Origin: Scleromatobacter sp964418745 | GTDB taxonomy: Bacteria; Pseudomonadota; Gammaproteobacteria; Burkholderiales; Burkholderiaceae_C | Length of the DNA: 64,000 bases | Assembly: GCA_964418745.1 (NCBI GenBank) | Contig: CAYQMX010000003.1 | Coordinates: forward strand, 1-64,000 | Direction: 5' to 3' | In this document: in pieces, positions 7,881-15,113 of the stretch | Layout of the letters: the number at the start of each line of letters is the position of its first letter | How positions within the stretch are numbered: position 1 is the first letter of the stretch | Program-made: the position numbers and the translations under genes | The notes under the pieces: generated by a model | Told to the model about the DNA's origin: nothing | The model's database searches: none | Seen by the model: only the letters and a program-made list of their open reading frames with translations

Positions 7881-8644
7881 AACGTGTTCTTCCATTCGCG
7901 CAAGGCGGCCAGGATGTCGGTCGGGGCGCTGGAGGCGGCGCCATGGGTGAGCGCCGAGTCGATCACTTCGGGTTCCCGGACGCGCAGGAACGGGTTGATG
8001 GCACGTTCCGTGGCGATCGTCGAGGGCAGCGTCCACGCGCCTTCGGCGCGCAACGCCTTGCAGCGGGTCTCGTAGTCGGCCAGGGCCGTGTTGTCGGGCT
8101 CGACCGTGCGCGCGAAGCGCAGGTTCGAGAGCGTGTATTCGTGAGCGCAGCAGACGCGCGTGTCGCCCGGCAACGCGGCGAGTCGGGAGAGAGAGTCGTG
8201 CATCTGCGCCGGAGTTCCCTCGAACAGCCGGCCGCAGCCGCCGGAGAACAAGGTGTCGCCGCAGAACAGCCACGGCGCGCGGCCCGGCTCGGTCACCACG
8301 TAGGCGATGTGACCGGCGGTATGGCCGGGCACGTCGAGCACGTCGACGCGGGCGCCGAGCAGTTCGAAGGACAGGCCCTGCGACATGCGCTGCACGGCCA
8401 CCGGCATCGCCTCGTGCGCCGGGCCGTAGACGGGGCCGTGCAGCAGCGGCGCGAGCTCGACCAGTCCGCCGACGTGATCGCCATGGTGGTGGGTCACTAG
8501 AATGGCCGCGAGCCGCAGACCCCGCTCGTGCAACGCGTTCCTGACAGGCGCCGCCGCTCCGGGATCCACCACGACGGCGTCGTTGCCGTCGTGAAGCATC
8601 CAGATGAGGTTGTCGGCAAAGGCGGGTAGGGCGATCAGATCCAT
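7877..8644 (-). CDS. gloB: Hydroxyacylglutathione hydrolase (glyoxalase II)
   Basis: This 255-residue metallo-beta-lactamase-fold enzyme hydrolyses S-D-lactoylglutathione in methylglyoxal detoxification. Metal ligands are visible in THHHGDHVGG, in VPGHTAGH and in CAHEYT, and FCGDTLFSGGCGRLFEG is the family signature. The C-terminal region (NPFLR) is the glyoxalase II helical domain. It starts MDLIALPAFADNLIWML, matching family N-termini. Its ATG overlaps the ATG of the divergent methyltransferase inside CCATGG. A TATAAT box lies 16 bases upstream. mltD follows with a 4-base overlap. Confidence 0.96.
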   Translation of the reverse strand: MDLIALPAFADNLIWMLHDGNDAVVVDPGAAAPVRNALHERGLRLAAILVTHHHGDHVGGLVELAPLLHGPVYGPAHEAMPVAVQRMSQGLSFELLGARVDVLDVPGHTAGHIAYVVTEPGRAPWLFCGDTLFSGGCGRLFEGTPAQMHDSLSRLAALPGDTRVCCAHEYTLSNLRFARTVEPDNTALADYETRCKALRAEGAWTLPSTIATERAINPFLRVREPEVIDSALTHGAASSAPTDILAALREWKNTF

Positions 8645-9464
8645 GGAGACAAGCGCTGCGATTATAGAGTTGGGCGGCTGGCTGAAGACGCCGCCGGGCG
8701 AGGTGCTGCTCGCCTGGGAGCAGGAGCGCATCGACACGGCCGTGTCCGACATCTTCGGCTACCACGCCTTGCAGATGGGCCTGCCCGAGCTCGACGGCCT
8801 GCGCGCCAATCGCATGCCCCACCGCTGGCTGGCCAGCAGCAGCCTGGTCAATCCCGAGCCGCTGGCCATCGCCCCGCCGCGCGACAGCGAGATCTCCACC
8901 CGGCCGCTGCGGGTACCGGTGGGCCTGCACTGCGACGCCGAGGCGTTGCCGTTCGCCTCCAACAGCCTCGACCTGGTCGTGATGCCGCACACGCTGGAGA
9001 TGGCCGAGGATCCGCACCAGGCGCTGGCCGAGGCTGCGCGCTGCCTCGTGCCCGAGGGGCGGCTGGTGATCGTCGGCTTCAATCCGATGAGCCTGTGGGC
9101 GTTGCGCCAGCGCCTGGGTCGCACCGGCCACAGCCTGAAGATGGCCGACGAGGACCTGTTCCTGCCGAGCGCGGGCGAGTTCATCGGCTACTGGCGGCTG
9201 CGCGACTGGCTGCGCCTGCTCAGCTTCGAGATCGAGGTCGGCAAGTTCGGCTGCTACCGGCCGCCCTGGGCGTCGCAGAAGTGGCTGCAGCGCTTCGAGT
9301 GGATGGAGCCGCTGGGCGAACGCTGGTGGCCGGTGCTGGGCGCCGTGTACTTCCTGGTCGCGGTGCGGCGGGTGCGCGGCATGCACCTGATCGGCAAGCC
9401 GCGCCGGGGGCGCCTGAAGACGTCGGCGGCGCCGGCGGTGGCGAGCACGCATCGCCGGCGATGA
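8643..9464 (+). CDS. Class I SAM-dependent methyltransferase, YafS family
   Basis: This 273-residue protein is equivalent by position and sequence pattern to E. coli YafS, which lies between gloB and rnhA. The N-terminal WLKTPPGEVLLAWEQERID and FGYHALQMGLPEL blocks are typical. A shortened Rossmann methyltransferase core follows: CDAEALPFASNSLDLVVMPH, LAEAARCLVPEGRLVIVGFNP. The substrate is unknown. ATG 8643 is preferred to ATG 8604 because it is nearest the conserved block, yet it makes the divergent start codons overlap. In that case its promoter must lie inside gloB. The basic C-terminus (RRVRGMHLIGKPRRGRLK) may bind nucleic acid or membrane. Confidence 0.88.
   Translation: METSAAIIELGGWLKTPPGEVLLAWEQERIDTAVSDIFGYHALQMGLPELDGLRANRMPHRWLASSSLVNPEPLAIAPPRDSEISTRPLRVPVGLHCDAEALPFASNSLDLVVMPHTLEMAEDPHQALAEAARCLVPEGRLVIVGFNPMSLWALRQRLGRTGHSLKMADEDLFLPSAGEFIGYWRLRDWLRLLSFEIEVGKFGCYRPPWASQKWLQRFEWMEPLGERWWPVLGAVYFLVAVRRVRGMHLIGKPRRGRLKTSAAPAVASTHRRR
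8661..8688 (-). promoter_or_regulatory. Promoter of gloB-mltD
   Basis: On the minus strand a perfect TATAAT occupies 8666-8661, with a weak -35 (TCTTCA) at 8688-8683. The predicted transcription start gives a leader of about 10 bases to the gloB ATG. The promoter lies within the first codons of the divergent methyltransferase gene. Confidence 0.65.
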
Positions 9465-9491
9465 ATCGCCGGGCCCCCGGCGCCGCCCGGG

Positions 9492-9497
9492 TACGAT
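9492..9497 (+). promoter_or_regulatory. Possible -10 box of rnhA (leaderless)
   Basis: TACGAT ends 7 bases before ATG 9505, predicting an mRNA starting at the initiation codon. An ATG within the box (9496) would be the alternative start. Confidence 0.45.
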
Positions 9498-9504
9498 GCC
9501 GGCC

Positions 9505-9969
9505 ATGACAGAAGAAGTTTCGACCGAAGTGACGATCTACACGGACGGCGCCTGCAAGGGCAACCCCGGGCCGGGCGGCTGGGGTTGCTGGCTGTCGGCC
9601 AGCGGCAAGGAGCGCGAGCTGTTCGGCGGCGCGCCGCAGACGACCAACAACCGCATGGAGCTCACCGCGGTGATCAAGGGCCTGTCGGTGCTGACCCGGC
9701 GCTGCACCGTCGCCATCTACACCGACAGCGAATACGTGCGCAACGGCATCATGACCTGGATCCACGGCTGGAAGCGGCGCGGCTGGAAGACGGCCGACGG
9801 CAAGCCGGTGAAGAACGTGGAGCTGTGGCAGCAGCTCGAGACGCTGGCCAACGCGCACGACGTCCAGTGGCACTGGGTCAAGGGCCACGCCGGCGATCCG
9901 GGCAACGAACGCGCGGACATGCTCGCCAACAAGGGCGTTCAACTGGTGCTGGACGGCAAGGCCGCCTAG
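9505..9969 (+). CDS. rnhA: Ribonuclease HI
   Basis: This 154-residue enzyme degrades RNA in RNA:DNA hybrids and has the normal RNase HI length. The four catalytic carboxylates are visible: Asp in IYTDGACKGNPGPGGWG, Glu in NNRMELTAVI, Asp in AIYTDSEYVRNG, and Asp in NERADMLANKG. The basic handle region (IHGWKRRGWKTADGK) is present. The start at 9505 gives MTEEVSTEV; ATG 9496 would add MPA. The TAG stop lies in a CTAG that also encodes the stop of the convergent mobA, so the two stops overlap by three bases. Confidence 0.96.
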   Translation: MTEEVSTEVTIYTDGACKGNPGPGGWGCWLSASGKERELFGGAPQTTNNRMELTAVIKGLSVLTRRCTVAIYTDSEYVRNGIMTWIHGWKRRGWKTADGKPVKNVELWQQLETLANAHDVQWHWVKGHAGDPGNERADMLANKGVQLVLDGKAA

Positions 9970-10562
9970 GTTTCGAGGTCGGCCGGGGTGTTGACGTTGG
10001 CGAAGGCGTCGGCGTCGCCCGCCGCGTCGAACAGCACCGGCAGCGCGTGGGCCGCGACCCAGCCCTGCACCTTGCGGCCGCCCTCGGCCAGGTAGCGCGC
10101 CAGGTCGGCGGCGAGCGCGGTAGACAGCAGGCAGCACACCGGTTCCAGCCGCAGGCCGTCGGCGCCGCGGTCGCGCTGCACGACCGCGCCGGACGCGTCG
10201 GCCAGGCCGCGCGCCAGGCGTTCCACGAGGTCGACCGGCAGCCGCGGCGTGTCGCAGGGCACGACCGCCAGCCACGGCGTCGGCGCGGCGCGCAGGCCGG
10301 CCAGGATGCCCGCCAGCGGGCCGGGGTGGTCGTCGGTGGCGTCGGCCAGCACGCACGCCGCCCGCGCCGCGTAGGCGGCCTCGTTGCGGTTCGCGCTGAT
10401 CATCACCTCGCCCACCTGCGGCGCGAGGCGCGCCAGCACGTGGTCGACCAGCGGCAGGCCGCGCCACGACTGCAGGCCCTTGTCCAGCCCGCCCAGGCGC
10501 GCGCCGCGCCCGCCGGCCAGGACCAGGCCGGTGATGGCCGCGCGCGTCGGGGCCGCGGCCAT
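9966..10562 (-). CDS. mobA: Molybdenum cofactor guanylyltransferase
   Basis: This 198-residue enzyme transfers GMP from GTP to molybdopterin to form the guanine dinucleotide cofactor. The nucleotide-binding loop LVLAGGRGARLGGLDKGLQ is at about residues 13-31. ISANRNEAAY and VVPCDTPRLPVDLV are further family blocks. Its ATG overlaps the moaA stop by one base (TGATG), so it is the second gene of a moaA-mobA operon. It complements moeA, moaD and moaE at 46.8-48.9 kb. The C-terminal AFANVNTPADLE is typical of MobA. Confidence 0.95.
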   Translation of the reverse strand: MAAAPTRAAITGLVLAGGRGARLGGLDKGLQSWRGLPLVDHVLARLAPQVGEVMISANRNEAAYAARAACVLADATDDHPGPLAGILAGLRAAPTPWLAVVPCDTPRLPVDLVERLARGLADASGAVVQRDRGADGLRLEPVCCLLSTALAADLARYLAEGGRKVQGWVAAHALPVLFDAAGDADAFANVNTPADLET

Positions 10563-11704
10563 CAACCGCCGATGTAGTGCATCTCGACGCGGCGCTCGTC
10601 GCCCGCGCCGCCGCGCGCATCGACCGCCGGCGTGGCGGCGCTGCGCAGCGCCGAATAGCGGTCGTCGCGGCTGGCCCAGAGGTGGTCGACCGCGGCGGCG
10701 ATCGCCGCATCGTCGGCCCCGCCGCGCAGCAGCGCGCGCAGGTCGTGGCCCTGGCTGGCGAACAGGCACAGGTACAGCTGGCCGTCGGTGGACAGGCGGG
10801 CGCGGTTGCAGCTGCCGCAGAAGGACTGCGTCACGCTGGAGACCAGGCCGATCTCCTGGCCGCTGTCGACGAAGCGCCAGCGTTGCGCCGTCTCGCCTTC
10901 GGACGTGGCCGGCAGCGGCTCCAGCGGGCCGATCTCGCGCAGGCGCGCGAGCACGTCGTGCGACGGAAGCACGTCGTCCAGGCGCCAGCCGTTGGTGCTG
11001 CCGACGTCCATGAACTCGATGCAGCGCAGCACGACGGCGTGGCCGAAACGGGCGTGCAGGGCGCGCGCCAGCGGAACGATCTGGTCGTCGTTGCCGCCTT
11101 TCTTGACCACCATGTTGACCTTGACCGGTGCGAAGCCGGCGGCGATCGCGGCCTCGATGCCGAGCAGAACGTCCTCCACCGCGAAGCCGACGTCGTTCAT
11201 GCGCCGGAAGGCCTCGTCCTCGATGGCGTCCAGGCTCACCGTGATGCGGTCCAGGCCGGCCGCCTTCAGCGCCGCGGCCTTGCGGGCCAGCAGCGAGCCG
11301 TTGGTGGTGAGGGTGAGGTCCAGCGGCTCGCCGGCGGGCGTGCGCAGCGTGGCCAGCATCGCCACCAGGGCCTCGAGGTTCTTGCGCAGCAGCGGCTCGC
11401 CGCCGGTCAGGCGCAGCTTGCGCGTGCCGGCGTTGGCGAACACCTGCGCCAGCCGCGCAATCTCCTCGAAGCTGAGCAGCGCCGACTGCGGCAGGAAGGC
11501 ATGCTGGTGGTCGAACACCTCCTTGGGCATGCAGTAGCTGCAGCGGAAGTTGCATCGATCGGTCACCGAGATACGCAGGTCGCGCAGCGCACGGCCGCGC
11601 GCATCGAGGCGGTCCTCGCCGCGCTGTAACGCAATCGCGCCGGGGCGTGCCGGTGCCGGTGCGAGGCCGCGGCGCAGGTCGTTGATGGCGATGATCTTGT
11701 CCAT
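10562..11704 (-). CDS. moaA: GTP 3',8-cyclase MoaA
   Basis: This 380-residue radical SAM enzyme performs the first step of molybdopterin synthesis from GTP. The first 4Fe-4S site is CNFRCSYC (CX3CX2C), followed by KLRLTGGEPLLRKN. A second cluster site lies near the C-terminus (SFCGSCNRARLSTDGQLYLC), and the protein ends in the conserved double glycine (YIGG) needed for the active site. The start MDKIIAINDLRRG is preceded by CACAAT with 6 bases in between, which suggests a leaderless message. mobA follows with a one-base overlap. Confidence 0.97.
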   Translation of the reverse strand: MDKIIAINDLRRGLAPAPARPGAIALQRGEDRLDARGRALRDLRISVTDRCNFRCSYCMPKEVFDHQHAFLPQSALLSFEEIARLAQVFANAGTRKLRLTGGEPLLRKNLEALVAMLATLRTPAGEPLDLTLTTNGSLLARKAAALKAAGLDRITVSLDAIEDEAFRRMNDVGFAVEDVLLGIEAAIAAGFAPVKVNMVVKKGGNDDQIVPLARALHARFGHAVVLRCIEFMDVGSTNGWRLDDVLPSHDVLARLREIGPLEPLPATSEGETAQRWRFVDSGQEIGLVSSVTQSFCGSCNRARLSTDGQLYLCLFASQGHDLRALLRGGADDAAIAAAVDHLWASRDDRYSALRSAATPAVDARGGAGDERRVEMHYIGG

Positions 11705-11710
11705 GCCGCG

Positions 11711-11716
11711 ATTGTG
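11711..11716 (-). promoter_or_regulatory. Possible -10 box of moaA-mobA (leaderless)
   Basis: CACAAT on the minus strand ends 6 bases before the moaA ATG. The same hexamer and spacing occur at the AraC gene at 27 kb. Confidence 0.45.
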
Positions 11717-11763
11717 CCCGGCCGGCGCGTCGACGCTGCCAGTCGGGGCATCGCCGGAAACGA

Positions 11764-11789
11764 CACAGCCCGCGCGCGGGCGGGCTGTG
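11764..11789 (-). terminator. Hairpin downstream of the NlpC/P60 gene
   Basis: CACAGCCCG and CGGGCTGTG form a perfect 9-base-pair stem with an 8-base loop. It lies 20 bases after the NlpC/P60 stop and before the moaA promoter. The T-run on the minus strand is weak (TCGTTTCC), so termination efficiency is uncertain. Confidence 0.55.
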
Positions 11790-11808
11790 GCCGGGGAGTC
11801 GGGGCTGC

Positions 11809-12660
11809 TCAGCGCTCGGCCATCGGGCGTGCGAAGGGCGCGTGCATCGGGCCCAGCGAGGTGGGGCCGGTGGACGGCAGCGTCGGCAATGCGCTGCCGG
11901 TGTGCAGGCCCGACGGGTTCAGCGACGCGGCCAGCGGCGTGGCCGCGGTCGCTGCGCCGCCGCCCTGGCCGGACAGCCGCGCCGTCAGCGAGGCCAGCAT
12001 GGAGCCGCCCGCTGCCGTGGGATTGCCGCCGGCGTCGGCCAGTTCGGGCACGCGGCGCGCGCCGGTGAAGTGGCGCGCCCAATAGGAGATGTTGATGTCC
12101 TCGATGCGCACGGACTCGCCGGTGCGCGGCGAGTGGATGAACTTGCCGTCGCCCAGGTAGATGCCCACGTGCGAGAAGGTGCGGCGCATGGTGTCGAAGA
12201 AGACGAGGTCGCCGGGCTTGAGGTCCTTCCTGTCGACCTTGGCGAGTTCGGGTGCGTTGGCCTGCTCGTCGGCGCGGTGGGGCAGCACGCGGCCCAGGCT
12301 GTTCTCGAAGACGTAGCGCGTGAAGCCGGAGCAGTCGAAGCCGGTCTCGGCGGTGTTGCCGCCCAGCTTGTAGCGCACGCCCAGGAAGTTCATGGCCGAG
12401 TCGACCAGGCCCGAGGCGCCATCGCGCACCTGGGAGATGAGCTGGGAGCTCTTGCTGGCCACCGAGGTGGCCACTGAATCGAGCAGGCCCTGGTCGTCGA
12501 CCGGGCGCATGGCGGGTTGGCGAACCGAGGGCGGGGCGGCCAGTGCCGTGCCGAGCGGCGCCACGAGCGCTGCCGACATCACCAGGAGCCCAACGAATCG
12601 GGGGAGGTGGCGCGACGGCTGGCTGGCCGCGGCCCCTCGACGGTTCTTGATTGTTCGCAC
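11809..12660 (-). CDS. Exported NlpC/P60 peptidoglycan hydrolase
   Basis: This 283-residue protein carries a signal peptide (basic MRTIKNRRG..., then FVGLLVMSAALVAPLGTALA). The NlpC/P60 domain has catalytic Cys in FDCSGFTRYVF, His in FSHVGIYLG and a third residue in FIHSPRTGESVRI. It is predicted to be a gamma-D-Glu-diamino-acid endopeptidase acting on the wall. A Gly/Ala/Pro-rich C-terminal tail of about 80 residues follows. I chose GTG 12660 over the longer frame starting at 12729. It gives a normal signal peptide, and a TTGACC-N18-TATGCT promoter ends 6 bases upstream of it. Confidence 0.9.
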   Translation of the reverse strand: MRTIKNRRGAAASQPSRHLPRFVGLLVMSAALVAPLGTALAAPPSVRQPAMRPVDDQGLLDSVATSVASKSSQLISQVRDGASGLVDSAMNFLGVRYKLGGNTAETGFDCSGFTRYVFENSLGRVLPHRADEQANAPELAKVDRKDLKPGDLVFFDTMRRTFSHVGIYLGDGKFIHSPRTGESVRIEDINISYWARHFTGARRVPELADAGGNPTAAGGSMLASLTARLSGQGGGAATAATPLAASLNPSGLHTGSALPTLPSTGPTSLGPMHAPFARPMAER

Positions 12661-12666
12661 CGGGCC

Positions 12667-12696
12667 AGCATACAGGATGCCAGCTTCGGGGGTCAA
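12667..12696 (-). promoter_or_regulatory. Sigma-70-type promoter of the NlpC/P60 gene, predicted leaderless
   Basis: On the minus strand, TTGACC (12696-12691), an 18-base spacer and TATGCT (12672-12667) lie directly before GTG 12660. Transcription should start at the start codon or within a base of it. This is the best -35/-10 pair among the leaderless candidates. Confidence 0.7.
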
Positions 12697-12735
12697 CCGT
12701 GGCCTGGGGTAAAACCTGAGCAAATACAAAGACTT

Positions 12736-12751
12736 GCACGCGGTTACGTGC
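12736..12751. promoter_or_regulatory. Inverted repeat in the divergent NlpC/P60 - M3 peptidase region
   Basis: GCACG-N6-CGTGC is a perfect short inverted repeat, about 40 bases upstream of the NlpC/P60 -35 box. It could be a regulator site for either divergent gene. No regulator can be assigned. Confidence 0.25.
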
Positions 12752-12907
12752 TGTCCGGGTGAGCCGGAACGACTGTTTCGGACGCGTAAATCTGCAACTC
12801 GTCACAACGTGGTCGGAAATTCCCTCTACGCGCAGTGACAATCGGCGCGGCCGCCAGGATGGCGGCCGGCAGCCGGTCGAGCAGGGTTGCCGCCACCCGG
12901 AGACCCG

Positions 12908-14962
12908 ATGCAGAGAACGAACGTGATGTCCGCCGCGCTGGCGCTGGCGGCCGCGCTGGCCCTGGCCGCGGCGCCGGCCGACGCGGCGCCGCGCCGGCAC
13001 GTGCCCGCGCACCCGAAGCCGATCCCGGTCAAGCCGGTGGTCGAGAACCCGGTGGCCGATCTCCCGTTCCCGGCCTTCGAGCGCGGCCCGCAGGTTGCCT
13101 CGGCCTGCACGACGGGCCTGGAAGGCGCGATGCTGCGGGTCAAGGAGCTCGAGAAGCGCAAGGCCGGCGCCGACTGGCTCAAGGGCTGGGAGGCGCTGTA
13201 CGACTGGGAAGAGGACCAGAGCGGCGCGCTGATCTTCCTGCAGAACGTGCACCCGAACGCCGAGCTGCGCGCGGAGGCCGAGAAGTGCGAGCAGCGCTGG
13301 AGCGACTTCCAGGCCGGGCTCGGCCAGAACGCGCTGGTCTGGCAGGGTGCCCGCCAGAGCGTGGCGCTGCTCAAGGATCCGGTCGACCGCCGCGCCGCGG
13401 AGCTGGCGCTCGAGGCCTTCGAGGATGCCGGCGTCGCGCTGCCCAAGGACAGGCAGGTCAAGGCCAAGGCGATCGCCGACAAGCTCGCCACGCTGGGCCA
13501 GCAGTTCAACCGCAACATCCGCGACGCCCATGTGCGCGTCGCGTTCGCCGACGCCGAGCTCAAGGGCGTGCCGGAGGCGGTCTGGAAAGACCAGCCGCGC
13601 GATGCCGACGGCAAGGTGACGCTGCCCATCGACGGCCCCGCCTACGCCACCGTGATGCAGACCGCCGAGGATGCCGGCGCCCGCGAACGCCTGTGGCGCG
13701 CGAAGACCAACGAGGGCGGCCCCGACAACCTCAAGCTGCTTGCCCAGATCGAGCAGCTGCGCCTGGACCAGGCCCGCCTGTTCGGCCTGTCCAGCTATGC
13801 CGACTTCGTGCTGCGCCGGCGCATGGTCGAGACCCCGGCGCAGGCCGCCCGCTTCCTGGACGAGGTCCACGCGGCCGTCGCCGAGGACGACCGGCGCGAC
13901 GTGCTCGAGCTGCGCCAGGCCAAGGCCCGCCACCTGGGCCAGACGCTGGAGGCGACCCGGCTGCAGCGCTGGGACACGATGTTCTATTCGGAACGCCTGC
14001 TGCGCGAGCGCTTCGCCGTCGACGAGGAGGCCTTCCGGGCCTACTTTCCGCCGCAGGAGAGCCTGCGCTTCGTGATGCGCGTGGCCGAGAAGATGTTCGG
14101 CGTGCGCTACGACAGGGTCGACGGCAAGTGGTGGGCGCCCGAGGTGCAGGCCTGGGCCGTCACCGACGTGGCCGGCAACCGCAAGATCGCCACGCTCTAC
14201 GTCGATCCCTACCCGCGCGACGGTAAGTACAACCACGCCGCGGTCTGGAACTACCGCAATGGCGCCAGCGCCGTGCCGCGCCAGGCGCAGTCGGCGCTGG
14301 TGGTGAACTTCGACCGCCGCGGCCTGACGCTGCGCGAGCTCGAGACGCTGATGCACGAATTCGGCCACACCCTGCGCAACAGCCTGTCGGCCACCCGCTA
14401 CGCGAGCGACGCGGGCGAGAACGTGGCGCAGGATTTCGCCGAGGCGCCGTCGCAGATGCTGGAGGACTGGGTCTACGACAAGAAGGTGCTCAAGGTGTTC
14501 CAGGAAGTCTGCCCGGCTTGCAAGCCGGTGCCCGACGACCTGGTCGACAAGGCGCGCGCCGCGCGCGAGTTCGGCAAGGGCATGCAGGTGGAACGCCAGC
14601 ACCTGTACGCGGCCTACGACCTCGCGCTGCACGGCCCGGGCGCGCCCGACCCGATGGAGACCTGGGAGAAGATGGAGGGCGCCAGCTCGCTGGGCTACGT
14701 GCCGGGCACCACCTTCCCCTCGGGCTTCGCCCACATCGCCGGCGGCTACGGGGCGGGGTACTACGGCTACCTGTGGAGCCAGGCCGTGGCCAGCGACATG
14801 CGCACGGCCTTCGTCGGCGACAGGCTCGACCCCAAGGCGGGGGCGCGCTTTCGCGCCACCGTGCTGGGGGAGGGGGCGCAGAAGGCGCCGCAGCAGGTGG
14901 TCAAGGATTTCCTGGGGCGCGAGGCGGGCTCGCAGGCGTTTTTCGACTACCTGAAGAAGTAG
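12908..14962 (+). CDS. Exported M3-family metallopeptidase (thimet oligopeptidase-like)
   Basis: This 684-residue zinc oligopeptidase has a signal peptide (MQRTNVMSAALALAAALALA, cut near PADAAP). It has the helical M3 architecture with the active-site helix MHEFGHTLRN (HEXXH) and the downstream Glu region FAEAPSQMLEDWV. TTFPSGFAHIAGGYGAGYYGY near the C-terminus is the substrate-binding loop typical of M3 enzymes. It should degrade short peptides in the periplasm. ATG 12908 follows a GGAGA site by 5 bases and opens the signal peptide; the frame upstream (12887) adds MPPPGDP. A GACAAT box at 12837-12842 may be its -10. No partner gene is evident. Confidence 0.9.
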   Translation: MQRTNVMSAALALAAALALAAAPADAAPRRHVPAHPKPIPVKPVVENPVADLPFPAFERGPQVASACTTGLEGAMLRVKELEKRKAGADWLKGWEALYDWEEDQSGALIFLQNVHPNAELRAEAEKCEQRWSDFQAGLGQNALVWQGARQSVALLKDPVDRRAAELALEAFEDAGVALPKDRQVKAKAIADKLATLGQQFNRNIRDAHVRVAFADAELKGVPEAVWKDQPRDADGKVTLPIDGPAYATVMQTAEDAGARERLWRAKTNEGGPDNLKLLAQIEQLRLDQARLFGLSSYADFVLRRRMVETPAQAARFLDEVHAAVAEDDRRDVLELRQAKARHLGQTLEATRLQRWDTMFYSERLLRERFAVDEEAFRAYFPPQESLRFVMRVAEKMFGVRYDRVDGKWWAPEVQAWAVTDVAGNRKIATLYVDPYPRDGKYNHAAVWNYRNGASAVPRQAQSALVVNFDRRGLTLRELETLMHEFGHTLRNSLSATRYASDAGENVAQDFAEAPSQMLEDWVYDKKVLKVFQEVCPACKPVPDDLVDKARAAREFGKGMQVERQHLYAAYDLALHGPGAPDPMETWEKMEGASSLGYVPGTTFPSGFAHIAGGYGAGYYGYLWSQAVASDMRTAFVGDRLDPKAGARFRATVLGEGAQKAPQQVVKDFLGREAGSQAFFDYLKK

Positions 14963-15100
14963 CCGGTCCGGGGAAGGCGCGTCGGAGGCGCGGTTCCCCC
15001 GCGCGCTGCAGGATTCACGGCGCGTGAAACGCGCCACAAATGCCGCGGCATGCACGGTGGCGCCCGCCGGCACGTTGAGCGACGAGCCCCGGGTGCGGCA

Positions 15101-15106
15101 CACTAT
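15101..15106 (+). promoter_or_regulatory. Possible -10 box of the kinase gene (leaderless)
   Basis: CACTAT ends 7 bases before ATG 15114, with the same geometry as at rnhA. It overlaps the alternative ATG at 15105. Confidence 0.4.
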
Positions 15107-15113
15107 GGCCAAC

